Shown: positions 9,421 through 18,289, numbered from the stretch's first letter. The stretch is 64,000 bases of DNA from Flavobacteriaceae bacterium (GCA_021739635.1 JAIPBH010000013.1:1-64000), one strand, 5' to 3'. Notes: a model not told the origin generated them from the letters alone. Numbers and translations: made by a program.

Positions 9421-10458
9421 ATGGCATCACCTAAAAAATTAAGCTTTCTGGACAGAAATCTAACGCTTTGGATATTTGTGGCCATGGCCATTGGTGTCGG
9501 GCTAGGATATTTTATCCCTACGTTTCCCAACATCATAAACTCTTTCAATAGTGGAACCACCAATATTCCTATCGCCATTGGTTTAATATTAATGATGTAT
9601 CCACCTTTGGCAAAAGTGAACTATTCGCTGTTACCAAAAGTGTTCAGAAACACAAAAATCCTTTCTATTTCCCTTATTCTAAATTGGATAATTGGTCCAA
9701 TATTAATGTTTGTTTTATCCATTACATTTTTACGTGATTATCCAGAATATATGGTCGGCCTCATTTTAATTGGTTTGGCAAGATGTATTGCTATGGTTTT
9801 GGTTTGGAATGATCTTGCCGAAGGCAGCAGCGAATATGGAGCCGGATTGGTAGCCTTAAATAGTATTTTTCAAGTATTTGCATACAGTTTTTATGCCTGG
9901 ATTTTTATAACCGTTCTCCCACCTTATTTTGGTTTTGAAGGTGCTATTGTAGATATTTCAATAGGAACGATTGCAGAAAGTGTCGCTATTTATTTAGGAA
10001 TTCCATTTGTTATGGGAATTTTAAGCAGGCTCATTTTGGTAACATTAAAAGGCGAAGATTGGTACAACAAAAAATTTATCCCAACCATTTCACCAATGAC
10101 ATTAATTGCATTATTATTTACCATTGTAATCATGTTTTCGTTAAAAGGAGAATTGATTGTTGAAATACCCATGGATGTATTGCTTATTGCCGTTCCTCTA
10201 CTGATTTATTTTGCCATTATGTTTTTAATTGGCTTTTTTGTTACAAAAGCTATGGGCGCAACGTATGATAAAACAGCTGCTGTGGCTTTTACCGCAGCTG
10301 GTAATAATTTTGAATTGGCTATTGCTGTTGCTATTGCGGTTTTCGGACTTAATTCCGGGCAAGCCTTTGCAGGTGTTATTGGTCCGTTAGTAGAAGTACC
10401 AGCCCTTATTTTATTGGTTCGTGTATCTTTTTGGTTGAAGAAGAAATATTATTCATAA
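9421..10458 (+). CDS. acr3: ACR3-family arsenite efflux transporter
   Basis: Inner-membrane carrier that exports arsenite, probably driven by the proton gradient. 345 residues with about ten hydrophobic segments. The fourth-helix signature [13 protein letters not shown] carries the essential cysteine (C122), and [20 protein letters not shown] near residue 290 is the ninth-helix signature. Length is normal. It follows the reductase with a two-base gap, forming the core detoxification unit: reduce arsenate, then pump arsenite out. Confidence 0.92.
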   Translation: MASPKKLSFLDRNLTLWIFVAMAIGVGLGYFIPTFPNIINSFNSGTTNIPIAIGLILMMYPPLAKVNYSLLPKVFRNTKILSISLILNWIIGPILMFVLSITFLRDYPEYMVGLILIGLARCIAMVLVWNDLAEGSSEYGAGLVALNSIFQVFAYSFYAWIFITVLPPYFGFEGAIVDISIGTIAESVAIYLGIPFVMGILSRLILVTLKGEDWYNKKFIPTISPMTLIALLFTIVIMFSLKGELIVEIPMDVLLIAVPLLIYFAIMFLIGFFVTKAMGATYDKTAAVAFTAAGNNFELAIAVAIAVFGLNSGQAFAGVIGPLVEVPALILLVRVSFWLKKKYYS

Positions 10459-10499
10459 AAACCTAAACATGACGAAAGTCACATACTGCCACAAAAACC

Positions 10500-10517
10500 T
10501 ATCGTATATTTGCGATA
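10500..10517 (+). promoter_or_regulatory. ArsR operator 3 overlapping the -7 box
   Basis: A perfect TATCG-N8-CGATA palindrome whose N8 is TATATTTG, an exact TAnnTTTG promoter box. It ends six bases before the ATG of the second arsR gene. A repressor bound here would cover the -7 element. Confidence 0.75.
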
Positions 10518-10523
10518 AGCAAT

Positions 10524-10829
10524 ATGAAAAGAAGTTTAGAACATATAGAATATAATCAAGATACTGAAGCAATGGCAAAATTTGCTAAAGCATTAGGTCA
10601 TCCAACGCGTATTGCTATTTTAAAACATCTCGAAAATCAATCCTGTTGTTTCACAGGTGATTTGGTAGAAGTATTTCCTTTGGCACAATCAACCATTTCG
10701 CAACATCTTAAAGAATTAAAAAATGCAGGTCTTATTCAAGGTGAATTAAAACCACCAAAAATTAAGTATTGCATTCAGCGTGATAACTGGAACAAAGCAA
10801 AATCATTATTTCTGGAATTTTTTGAATGA
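10524..10829 (+). CDS. ArsR-family metalloregulator 2
   Basis: A 101-residue winged-helix repressor, related to the first ArsR (shared GHPxR and TISQHLKELKN blocks) but with a different cysteine pattern: C41-C42 (SCC) and C83. The altered ligands suggest it may sense a different arsenic species or with different affinity. It sits directly behind operator 3 and is followed by operator 4 and the thioredoxin-permease genes, so it probably represses itself and the downstream set. Confidence 0.88.
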   Translation: MKRSLEHIEYNQDTEAMAKFAKALGHPTRIAILKHLENQSCCFTGDLVEVFPLAQSTISQHLKELKNAGLIQGELKPPKIKYCIQRDNWNKAKSLFLEFFE

Positions 10830-10845
10830 TATTTTTTAATAATCT

Positions 10846-10863
10846 TATCGTCTATTGGCGATA
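10846..10863 (+). promoter_or_regulatory. ArsR operator 4
   Basis: A perfect palindrome TTATCG-TCTATTGG-CGATAA (arms extended by one base). It lies 17 bases after the second arsR gene and 16 bases before the thioredoxin ATG. Confidence 0.7.
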
Positions 10864-10879
10864 AACAAATAGAAATAAA

Positions 10880-11179
10880 ATGAGTAAAGTAATTAAAATT
10901 TTAGGAACAGGATGCCCTAAATGCCAATCCATGACAGCCATTGTTAAAGCAGTGGTTTCAGAAAACAATATTGACGCTACTATTGAAAAGGTAGAAGATA
11001 TTATGGAAATTATGGCATTCAACATCATGACAACTCCAGCTTTAGTAATCGATGATGTTGTTACCATAAAAGGCCGAGTACCAAACAAAAGTGAAGTCCT
11101 GGAACTATTAAAAGGGAATGAGCCTGCAAAACCAGATAATACCAACAGTGGATGTTGCTCTCAAGAAAATTGTTGCTAA
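10880..11179 (+). CDS. Small thioredoxin-like protein with CC...CC tail
   Basis: A 99-residue cytoplasmic protein of the small thioredoxin ('redox-active disulfide protein 2') type. Active site CPKC gives C12 and C15, and the cis-proline region is TTPALVIDD. The core ends near residue 80. A linker then leads to SGCCSQENCC, two vicinal cysteine pairs like those of the DUF6428 protein. It could reduce the arsenate reductase or hand arsenic to the permease encoded ten bases downstream. The partner is inferred. Confidence 0.82.
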   Translation: MSKVIKILGTGCPKCQSMTAIVKAVVSENNIDATIEKVEDIMEIMAFNIMTTPALVIDDVVTIKGRVPNKSEVLELLKGNEPAKPDNTNSGCCSQENCC

Positions 11180-11188
11180 TTTCTTGGT

Positions 11189-12163
11189 ATGTTTGATTGG
11201 ATTCAAAACTTTGCCGATTGGCTGATAAATTCCGTTTTTGGAATAAGCGCAGAAACACATTTGGGAACTGCTCTAAATTTCTTTGTGTATGACACACTAA
11301 AGATTCTTATCTTATTATTTATCATTGTATTTTTAATGGGAATTGTGAACGCTTACTTCCCCATTGAAAAATTAAAAGACTATCTGCACAGAAAAAAACT
11401 CTACGGATTAGAATATTTTTTCGCTTCAATTTTCGGAGCCATGACGCCTTTCTGCTCTTGTTCATCTGTCCCTTTATTTATAGGGTTTGTACAAGGAGGC
11501 ATTCCTCTTGGTGTTACCTTTGCGTTTTTAATTACCTCGCCTTTAGTTAATGAAGTTGCCATTGCTATGTTTATAGGCTTGTTTGGCTGGAAAGCCACAC
11601 TAATTTACGCTGGTTCTGGTATTCTTTTAGGAACCATTGGTGGTTGGTTACTAGGGAAATTTAACCTAGAACCCTTACTATCTGATTGGGTTAAGAAAAT
11701 TTTGGAACACAACATGCAACAAGGTCAATACCAAGAAGAAAACCTATCCTTTAGGCAACGTTTACCCGAAATTACCCAAAGTGCATGGGACATTGTAAAA
11801 GGAGTTTTATGGTATGTGATTATTGGTATAGCTATTGGAGCCGCCATGCATGGTTATGTACCCGAAAATTTCTTTGGTCAATATCTGGGCGGAGGAGAAT
11901 GGTGGACCGTACCAGTCGCTGTCCTTTTTGCAGTGCCCATGTATGCCAATGCTGCAGGGATTGTTCCTGTAATCGAGGTATTTGTTGCCAAAGGCGTCCC
12001 ACTTGGAACTGCCATTGCTTTTATGATGGCTACCGTAGGTTTATCCATTCCAGAAGCTACGTTACTTAAAAAAGTAATGACCATGAAATTGATAGCTATC
12101 TATTTTGGAGTCGTTACCCTTTTTATCATCCTTTCTGGATTTTTATTTAACATGCTATTATAA
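11189..12163 (+). CDS. ArsP-like permease (PF03773 / DUF318)
   Basis: A 324-residue polytopic inner-membrane protein with about eight hydrophobic segments in two related halves. The hallmark PFCSCSSVPLF places C89 and C91 in a membrane segment, and the second half contains VPMYANAAGIVP. In the ArsP subgroup such cysteines bind trivalent organoarsenicals such as methylarsenite and mediate export. Other members move unknown substrates, so ArsP is an inference from the island. The preceding thioredoxin gene is ten bases upstream, a pairing common for this permease family. Confidence 0.78.
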   Translation: MFDWIQNFADWLINSVFGISAETHLGTALNFFVYDTLKILILLFIIVFLMGIVNAYFPIEKLKDYLHRKKLYGLEYFFASIFGAMTPFCSCSSVPLFIGFVQGGIPLGVTFAFLITSPLVNEVAIAMFIGLFGWKATLIYAGSGILLGTIGGWLLGKFNLEPLLSDWVKKILEHNMQQGQYQEENLSFRQRLPEITQSAWDIVKGVLWYVIIGIAIGAAMHGYVPENFFGQYLGGGEWWTVPVAVLFAVPMYANAAGIVPVIEVFVAKGVPLGTAIAFMMATVGLSIPEATLLKKVMTMKLIAIYFGVVTLFIILSGFLFNMLL

Positions 12164-12207
12164 ATCATTAAAAAATGAAATCTAATATTCACTAAAACAA
12201 AAAACAA

Positions 12208-12657
12208 ATGGAAAAAATAAAAAAAACAATCAAATTAATTACCCTATTGGTTATCAGTTTTTTACTTACTTCTTGTTATGGTCAAAATAAAAGCAAGGAC
12301 AACGATTCTAATGTATCTATTTCAAAAATTGAAGTATTGGATTTTCACTCAACACACAGATGTATGACCTGCAACGCTATTGAAGCCAGTACTAAATACA
12401 CATTGGATACCTTTTTTTCAGAACAAGTGAAAAACGGAAAAATTACATTTCAAGTCATTAATGTTGATAAAAAAGAAAACGAGGCAATCGCTGAAAAATT
12501 TGAAGCTTCAGGAACTTCTTTGTTTTTGAATGTTATTAAAAATGGTAAGGAAACCAAATTAGATTTAACCGAATTTGCTTTTATGAAAGGGAACGATCAA
12601 GATGCTTTTTCAAAAGAATTGAAAACCAAAATTGAAGCGGAATTAAAAACTCTTTAG
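12208..12657 (+). CDS. ArsF-like thioredoxin-fold lipoprotein
   Basis: 149 residues with a lipoprotein signal (LLTSC, Cys23), so located on the periplasmic side. The mature part starts with a strand followed by RCMTCN (C52, C55), a thioredoxin-like CxxC. I recognise it as the family databases label 'nitrophenyl compound nitroreductase subunit ArsF'. That label comes from an organoarsenical cluster, and nitroreduction itself is not evident here. It is directly adjacent to the CcdA-like gene (TAG immediately followed by ATG). A periplasmic thiol protein fed by a CcdA-like electron carrier is the likelier mechanism. Confidence 0.7.
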   Translation: MEKIKKTIKLITLLVISFLLTSCYGQNKSKDNDSNVSISKIEVLDFHSTHRCMTCNAIEASTKYTLDTFFSEQVKNGKITFQVINVDKKENEAIAEKFEASGTSLFLNVIKNGKETKLDLTEFAFMKGNDQDAFSKELKTKIEAELKTL

Positions 12658-13359
12658 ATGGATGTATTACAATCGCTATTAGAGAACTATAACATTCCTA
12701 TTGTATCGGCTTTTATACTCGGACTCATGACAGCCATTAGTCCGTGTCCTTTAGCGACAAATATTACAGCAACTGCCTTTATTTCTAAAAATATTTCAAG
12801 TAAAAAGAAAGTTTTTTTAAGTGGGTTACTGTACTCTTTAGGACGCGGCTTTAGTTATACTGTTATTGGATTGATCCTGTATTTTGGAGCGAGCAAATTT
12901 CATGTGGCAAGATTTTTTAATCAGAACGGTGAAAAGTATTTAGGGCCTTTACTCATCATCATTGGGTTGATTATGCTCAACGTTATCAAACTTAAATTTT
13001 TGGGGAAACTAAACTTTCAGGAAAAACTCTCTGAAAAATTTAAAGACAAAGGTCTTTTGGGTTCTTTCTTAATAGGCGTTGTCTTTGCATTAGCCTTTTG
13101 TCCATATAGCGGCGCTTTGTTTTTTGGCATGTTGATTCCAATGACCATTGCATCAGCAAACGGACTTTATTTGCCTATTGTTTTTGCTTTTGGAACAGGC
13201 TTGCCTGTGATTCTTTTTACCTATGTATTAGCCTTTACTGCTGGCAAAGTTGGTGTGTTTTACAAAAGAATAACCAAAATTGAAAAAGTAATGCGGTATA
13301 TTGCAGGTGTTGTTTTTATTGCGACTGGCCTTTATTATCTAGCCATTTTTATTTTTTAA
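12658..13359 (+). CDS. CcdA/ArsG-like membrane protein
   Basis: 233 residues with six hydrophobic segments. MTAISPCPLATNI near residues 22-34 and LAFCPYSGALFFGML near 143-157 carry one cysteine each, C29 and C146, as in CcdA/DsbD transmembrane electron carriers. Databases name this subgroup 'ArsG family' organoarsenical permease. The cysteine pair and the adjacent periplasmic CxxC lipoprotein suggest thiol electron transfer instead of, or in addition to, export. It ends the arsenic island and overlaps the convergent lipB gene by 11 bases. Confidence 0.72.
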   Translation: MDVLQSLLENYNIPIVSAFILGLMTAISPCPLATNITATAFISKNISSKKKVFLSGLLYSLGRGFSYTVIGLILYFGASKFHVARFFNQNGEKYLGPLLIIIGLIMLNVIKLKFLGKLNFQEKLSEKFKDKGLLGSFLIGVVFALAFCPYSGALFFGMLIPMTIASANGLYLPIVFAFGTGLPVILFTYVLAFTAGKVGVFYKRITKIEKVMRYIAGVVFIATGLYYLAIFIF

Positions 13360-14050
13360 ACTCAGCTTCAAAAAGGTCTAAAAAATGCTTGAGTAATTTT
13401 TCTTTTACTTCAGCTATGGAAACTTCTTTAACGCCTAATTCAACATTAAGTGAGGTCACCGCTTTGCCTCTTATACCACAAGGAATAATATTATCAAAAT
13501 AACCTAAATTAGCGTTTACATTCAGTGCAAAACCATGCATGGTAACCCAACGGCTTGCCCTAACTCCCATAGCACAAATTTTTCTCGCAAATGGCGTTCC
13601 TACATCTAGCCAAACACCAGTTTCTCCTTCGCTTCTTTCAGCTTTTAAGGCATATTCGGCAAGCGTGAGAATAATCATTTCCTCTAAAAAACGAAGGTAT
13701 TTATGAATATCAGTAAAAAAATTTTCTAAATCTAGAATAGGATAGCCCACAATTTGTCCGGGTCCATGATAGGTTATATCGCCTCCTCTATTTATTTTAT
13801 AAAATGTAGCGCCTTTATCTTTTAATTGACTTTCATTTAAAAGTAAATTAGATATATCACCACTTTTTCCTAAAGTATATACATGCGGATGTTCTACAAA
13901 TAAAAAGTAATTATTGGTTGTTAGCTGTAATGCTTCTTTTCTATTTTTAATCTTGGTATCAACAATTCCTTTAAACAATTGCTCTTGATAATCCCAAGTT
14001 TGCTTATAGTCTTTAAATCCTAAATCCTGCAGTTCTACTTTCTTATTCAT
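13349..14050 (-). CDS. lipB: Octanoyl-[ACP]:protein N-octanoyltransferase
   Basis: Transfers octanoate from acyl carrier protein to lipoyl domains, the first step of lipoate synthesis. 233 residues, normal length. RGGDITYHGPGQ (88-99) is the family signature. K157 in FARKICAMGVR and C191 in IPCGIRG are the catalytic pair. A TAATTTTG box (minus strand, 14057-14064) lies six bases before the ATG, so the transcript would be nearly leaderless. It converges with the last arsenic gene, overlapping by 11 bases, so the island abuts housekeeping DNA directly. Confidence 0.95.
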   Translation of the reverse strand: MNKKVELQDLGFKDYKQTWDYQEQLFKGIVDTKIKNRKEALQLTTNNYFLFVEHPHVYTLGKSGDISNLLLNESQLKDKGATFYKINRGGDITYHGPGQIVGYPILDLENFFTDIHKYLRFLEEMIILTLAEYALKAERSEGETGVWLDVGTPFARKICAMGVRASRWVTMHGFALNVNANLGYFDNIIPCGIRGKAVTSLNVELGVKEVSIAEVKEKLLKHFLDLFEAEFKK

Positions 14051-14078
14051 AGATTACAAAATTACAATTTTTTATGTT

Positions 14079-14237
14079 TTAATTCTTTGGATTATTAAGA
14101 ATAACCAATGCGGCTATAACACCTGGAACCCAACCACAAAGCCATAATAAAAACACAATAAAAATAGAACCACATCCTTTATCTATAACGGCTAAAGGCG
14201 GACAAATAATAGACAATAAAACTCTCCAAAAACTCAT
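14079..14237 (-). CDS. YqaE/Pmp3 family small membrane protein
   Basis: A 52-residue protein beginning MSFWRVLLSIICPPLAV and ending VIAALVILNNPKN. It has two hydrophobic segments around the family hallmarks ICPPLAV and LLWLCGWVPGV. The Pmp3 family (PF01679) comprises tiny membrane proteins linked to salt and cold stress and membrane potential in other organisms. It lies 28 bases upstream of lipB on the same strand and could be co-transcribed with it. Confidence 0.9.
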   Translation of the reverse strand: MSFWRVLLSIICPPLAVIDKGCGSIFIVFLLWLCGWVPGVIAALVILNNPKN

Positions 14238-14352
14238 TTCATTGATTTTAATTGATGATTAACTATATGACGTTTTTAAAAACTTATTGTTACAAAAATA
14301 ATCACCCATGTATCATCTTTCATTTTCAAATAAATTATAGTAGATTCGTACT

Positions 14353-15411
14353 ATGAGGCTAATCAACATTGTAATCATCCTATTTTTTGCATCTATGTCC
14401 ACCAAGGCTCAATACAGTTTTAGTGGACATATTGATAACAAAAAGTGGCACGATAATGTTTACCTATCAATCATTGAAGATTACAGAAAAATTTCTGGAA
14501 TTTATTCTGAACAAATTATTTCGAAAGTAAAAACTGATAGTCTTGGTTTTTTTGAGTTTGCTGGTAATCAATTGGAAAATGAACATAAAATTTACAGAAT
14601 TCATGTTGATAATTGTAATGATGAAGAGCTAAATGAAAATCATTTTAATGGCCATTGTGATGAAAGCAAAGAAGTTATTTTTATTGCTAAAAACAATGAC
14701 ACTATAGAACTTCCTTTTTCGTTTGAAAAAGAAATGTTTTGTGATATAAAGGCCAGTAATTTAAAAGCCACTGCTTTTACTAAAATTGATTCCATAAAAG
14801 AAGACATGAAATATGCTTTTCATGAATTTAGAAGTGAAGCAAACCGAAAAATAAACAATAAAAAATGGTTTAAGACATTACAGGATTTTGGATTAAATCT
14901 CAATGAACCTTTAGCCGAATTATACATTTATTCCTTTTTATCTGATAGAAGTAATGACTTTCATAGTTACTATCTTGAAGATTTAAAAACCAATACTTAT
15001 TATGATGATTTATTAGTAAGATTAACCAAACACTACCCAAACTCAACCTATACCAAACAGTTTAAAGCTGAATTAACCTCTGATAAATTTATCATTTCTG
15101 AAAACAATAATGACTTAAAATTTAATTGGAATTACCTTATTTATATTTTTCTATTCATCTCAATGTCTCTTAATATTTATTTTTTGCTTTCATTTAAAAA
15201 ATTAAACATTAAGGAGTATTCAAATCATTCAGACAACCTTACCAAACAAGAACAGAATATTTTAGCCTTAATACAAGAAGATAAATCAAATAAAGAAATT
15301 GCAGAGGCTCTTTTTGTAAGCATAAGTACGGTAAAAACACACGTTAATAACATTTTTAAAAAACTAAAAGTAAACTCTAGAGAAGATATTAAAAAATTGA
15401 ATATCAAATAA
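14353..15411 (+). CDS. Membrane-tethered LuxR-type transcription factor
   Basis: 352 residues. A signal peptide (to about residue 19, STKA) is followed by an extracytoplasmic domain of about 235 residues recalling the DUF4369/peptide-binding type. One membrane segment follows (IYIFLFISMSLNIYFLL, about 264-280). The cytoplasmic C-terminus is a LuxR helix-turn-helix (LTKQEQNILALIQED, then NKEIAEALFVSISTVKTHVN). The architecture suggests a one-component sensor that binds DNA from the membrane. Target genes and ligand are unknown. It precedes the DUF1573 gene by about 100 bases. Confidence 0.75.
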   Translation: MRLINIVIILFFASMSTKAQYSFSGHIDNKKWHDNVYLSIIEDYRKISGIYSEQIISKVKTDSLGFFEFAGNQLENEHKIYRIHVDNCNDEELNENHFNGHCDESKEVIFIAKNNDTIELPFSFEKEMFCDIKASNLKATAFTKIDSIKEDMKYAFHEFRSEANRKINNKKWFKTLQDFGLNLNEPLAELYIYSFLSDRSNDFHSYYLEDLKTNTYYDDLLVRLTKHYPNSTYTKQFKAELTSDKFIISENNNDLKFNWNYLIYIFLFISMSLNIYFLLSFKKLNIKEYSNHSDNLTKQEQNILALIQEDKSNKEIAEALFVSISTVKTHVNNIFKKLKVNSREDIKKLNIK

Positions 15412-15518
15412 TTAAAAAAATCAAACTTGGTACTAGTACTCATTTCAACCTTGTTTTTTGTTTATTATTAATAAAAAAGTTTGAAGTTTGCAATGTATTA
15501 ATCTTAAACCCAATAATT

Positions 15519-15947
15519 ATGAAACAAGCAAGCAATCAATTAAACCATGTTAAAATTAAATTCGCATTAATAATTTGTTTACTTATTTATGGAACTAACT
15601 TTTCGCAAGATGTAGCCGTTAATGAAAATGCTGGTGTATTATCATTTAAAACTACAGAAATTGATTATGGAACCATTCAACAAAATGATAATGGCGAGCG
15701 TACATTTAGCTTTACCAATACAGGAAAAGAACCTATTGTAATTTCTCAAGTAAAAACATCTTGTGGTTGCACGGTTCCTTCTTACTCAAAAACCCCAATC
15801 ATGCCAAATGAAACTAGCGAGATAAAAGTTAAATATGCCACTAATAGAGTTGGTGTTTTCAAAAAAACAATCACCGTTATTTCAAACGCTAGTGAAACCA
15901 ATAAAGTACTTTATATTAAAGGAGAAGTATTAAATCCTGTCAACTAA
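15519..15947 (+). CDS. DUF1573 secreted protein
   Basis: 142 residues with an N-terminal hydrophobic export signal (about 14-29). The single DUF1573 domain shows the features of this immunoglobulin-like family: FKTTEIDYGTIQQNDNGERT, FTNTGKEPIVISQVKTSCGCTVP and the final strand KVLYIKGEV. The TSCGCT block is the family hallmark. Such proteins are common in Bacteroidota, located in the periplasm or on the surface, and of unknown function. Confidence 0.85.
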   Translation: MKQASNQLNHVKIKFALIICLLIYGTNFSQDVAVNENAGVLSFKTTEIDYGTIQQNDNGERTFSFTNTGKEPIVISQVKTSCGCTVPSYSKTPIMPNETSEIKVKYATNRVGVFKKTITVISNASETNKVLYIKGEVLNPVN

Positions 15948-15998
15948 ATAATTCTGTATAAACAGATATTTTTACATTTTTAAAATCTAGTAAAAAAG

Positions 15999-16032
15999 TT
16001 GTGTGCTAATTTTTTGAAATAGTGTAATTTTG
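15999..16032 (+). promoter_or_regulatory. lysS promoter
   Basis: TTG (15999-16001), a 23-base spacer and TAATTTTG (16025-16032), about 44 bases before the lysS ATG. Confidence 0.5.
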
Positions 16033-16075
16033 CACTCGTCTATCAAAAAAATGATAGCTCAAAAAAATAATTAGC

Positions 16076-17764
16076 ATGCAACTTTCTGAACAAGAACTAG
16101 TAAGACGAGAAAAACTATCAAGATTACGCCAATTAGGCATTAATCCATATCCTGCAGATTTATATCCTGTAAATCATTCTTCCAAAGACATTAAAAGCCA
16201 TTTTGAAGAAGGCAAAAAAGTTACTATTGCTGGAAGACTTATGGCTATAAAGTTGCAAGGTAAAGCATCCTTTGCGCAAATTCAAGATTCAGAAGGCAAA
16301 ATTCAAGTCTATTTTAACAGAGATGAAATTTGTACAGGAGAAGACAAAACTAAATATAACGAAGTCTTTAAAAAACTACTAGACTTTGGAGATTTTATAG
16401 GCATCGAAGGAGAGCTTTTCACAACGCAAGTAGGTGAAAAAACAGTGAAAGTTGAAGATTTTACAGTTTTAAGTAAAGCTTTGAAGCCATTACCAATGCC
16501 TAAAGAAAAAGATGGTGTTGTTTTTGATGCTTTTACCGATCCAGAACAACGTTACAGACAACGTTATGCCGATTTAGTTGTAAATCCACACGTTAAAGAG
16601 GTTTTTGTAAAACGCACCAAACTCTTTAATGCCATGCGCTCGTTTTTTAATAACGCTGGTTATTTTGAGGTAGAAACACCTGTTTTACAACCTATTCCTG
16701 GTGGCGCAGCAGCAAGACCTTTTATAACGCATCACAACAGTTTGAATATTCCTTTATATATGCGAATTGCCAATGAGTTATATTTAAAAAGATTGATTGT
16801 TGGTGGTTTTGATGGCGTTTATGAGTTTTCAAAAAACTTTAGAAACGAAGGTATGGACAGAACTCACAATCCAGAATTTACAGCTATGGAAATTTATGTG
16901 GCTTATAAAGACTACAACTGGATGATGGATTTCTGCGAACAATTATTAGAACATTGTGCTACAGCAGTGAACGGAACAACTAAAGCAACTTTTGGTGACC
17001 ATCATATAGATTTTAAAGCACCTTATGCCAGAGTTACTATGGCAGATTCGATAAAGCATTTTACAGGATTTGATATTACTGGAAAAACCGAAGATGAAAT
17101 TCGTGATGCAGCAAAAAACATGGGTATTGAAGTTGATGATACTATGGGCAAAGGCAAACTTATTGATGAAATATTTGGTGAAAAATGTGAAGGCAACTAC
17201 ATACAGCCAACGTTTATAACAGACTACCCTAAGGAAATGAGTCCGTTGTGTAAAGAACACAGAGGTAATCCTGAATTAACAGAACGTTTTGAGCTTATGG
17301 TTTGTGGTAAAGAAATTGCCAATGCATATTCTGAGCTTAACGATCCAATTGATCAGCGCGAACGCTTTGAGCATCAATTAAAATTAGCTGAAAAAGGTGA
17401 TGATGAAGCTACCGAATTTATTGACGAAGACTTTTTAAGAGCTTTAGAATATGGTATGCCTCCAACATCAGGTATGGGGATTGGTATGGATAGATTAATC
17501 ATGTTTTTAACCAATAATCAATCTATTCAAGAAGTGTTATTCTTTCCGCAAATGAGACCAGAGAAAAAGGCTATTGAGTTAAGTGAAGGCGAAAAAGTTA
17601 TTTTAGATATTTTAAAAGCTCATAAAAGTATGCCTTTGAATGACCTTAAACTAAAATCTGAATTAAGCAATAAAGCTTGGGATAAAGGCATTAAAGGTTT
17701 AACTAAACATAAATTGGTTAAAGTTGAAAAAACTGAAGACGACTTAATTGTTGACATTTTATAA
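16076..17764 (+). CDS. lysS: Lysyl-tRNA synthetase, class II
   Basis: Charges tRNA-Lys with lysine in the cytoplasm. The N-terminal OB-fold anticodon-binding domain covers about residues 50-150 (VTIAGRLMAIKLQGKASFA). The class II catalytic core follows, with motif 2 (FRNEGMDRTHNPEFT) and motif 3 (GMGIGMDRLIMFL). At 562 residues it is about 55 longer than the usual 500-510. The extra sequence is a C-terminal extension (after about 505) resembling a small helical domain, as in other Bacteroidota LysS. A strong terminator follows. Confidence 0.96.
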   Translation: MQLSEQELVRREKLSRLRQLGINPYPADLYPVNHSSKDIKSHFEEGKKVTIAGRLMAIKLQGKASFAQIQDSEGKIQVYFNRDEICTGEDKTKYNEVFKKLLDFGDFIGIEGELFTTQVGEKTVKVEDFTVLSKALKPLPMPKEKDGVVFDAFTDPEQRYRQRYADLVVNPHVKEVFVKRTKLFNAMRSFFNNAGYFEVETPVLQPIPGGAAARPFITHHNSLNIPLYMRIANELYLKRLIVGGFDGVYEFSKNFRNEGMDRTHNPEFTAMEIYVAYKDYNWMMDFCEQLLEHCATAVNGTTKATFGDHHIDFKAPYARVTMADSIKHFTGFDITGKTEDEIRDAAKNMGIEVDDTMGKGKLIDEIFGEKCEGNYIQPTFITDYPKEMSPLCKEHRGNPELTERFELMVCGKEIANAYSELNDPIDQRERFEHQLKLAEKGDDEATEFIDEDFLRALEYGMPPTSGMGIGMDRLIMFLTNNQSIQEVLFFPQMRPEKKAIELSEGEKVILDILKAHKSMPLNDLKLKSELSNKAWDKGIKGLTKHKLVKVEKTEDDLIVDIL

Positions 17765-17768
17765 AACA

Positions 17769-17797
17769 AAAAAAGGAACCAAATTGGTTCCTTTTTT
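17769..17797. terminator. Bidirectional terminator
   Basis: A 12-bp stem (AAAAAAGGAACC and its complement) with a 5-base loop. A tracts on one side and T tracts on the other let it serve both lysS and the convergent repeat-protein gene. Confidence 0.85.
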
Positions 17798-17815
17798 ACT
17801 AAATATAGAGAAGGC

Positions 17816-18289
17816 TTAAGAAACTGTTTTGCAGTTAGTTATTCCTGAATACGCATTAAAACCTATTGGTAAATAATCTCTTGTATCAAAATCTAATTCA
17901 ACTTCTTCTTCAATTTTTTCAAGTTTTATAGAGTTCCAATCTAAATCATTTTTCCCTTTTAAAGCATTAAAGTTTATTGGCAAATACGCTTTAGTATCAA
18001 AATCAAGATTCACATCTTCTTCTACTTTAATTAACTCTATTTTATTCCAGTTTAAATCATTTTTCCCTTTTAAAGGATTAAAATTTTCTGGCAAAAATGC
18101 TTTAGTATCAAAGCCAATTTCTGCTTCCTCTTCAATTTTCACAAGGTTAATTTTACTCCAATCTAAATCATTTGTTTGCTCATTAATCAAATAATGATTT
18201 GTTGTTTTATAATTTTCAATGTTTTTACTACTTACAGTTGTTATATTTAAGCTTAATAACAAACCGAATATTAATGCTGACTTTATCAT
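17816..18289 (-). CDS. Secreted protein with three 37-residue tandem repeats
   Basis: 157 residues with an export signal (about 1-20). Residues 40-150 are three tandem repeats of exactly 37 residues (40-76, 77-113, 114-150). The consensus is NDLDWxKIxLxKIEEExELDF followed by DTKAYLPINFNALKGK. Each repeat has an acidic patch (EEE) and a conserved LPxxFN turn. A short tail with one cysteine closes the protein. I do not recognise a family. The regular repeat suggests a small elongated surface or periplasmic protein. It converges on lysS across a shared terminator. Confidence 0.7.
   Translation of the reverse strand: MIKSALIFGLLLSLNITTVSSKNIENYKTTNHYLINEQTNDLDWSKINLVKIEEEAEIGFDTKAFLPENFNPLKGKNDLNWNKIELIKVEEDVNLDFDTKAYLPINFNALKGKNDLDWNSIKLEKIEEEVELDFDTRDYLPIGFNAYSGITNCKTVS

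Noticed and set aside
15430-15439. GTACTAGTAC palindrome after the LuxR gene
   Set aside because: A perfect 10-base palindrome but isolated, without repeats or a promoter nearby; could be chance.
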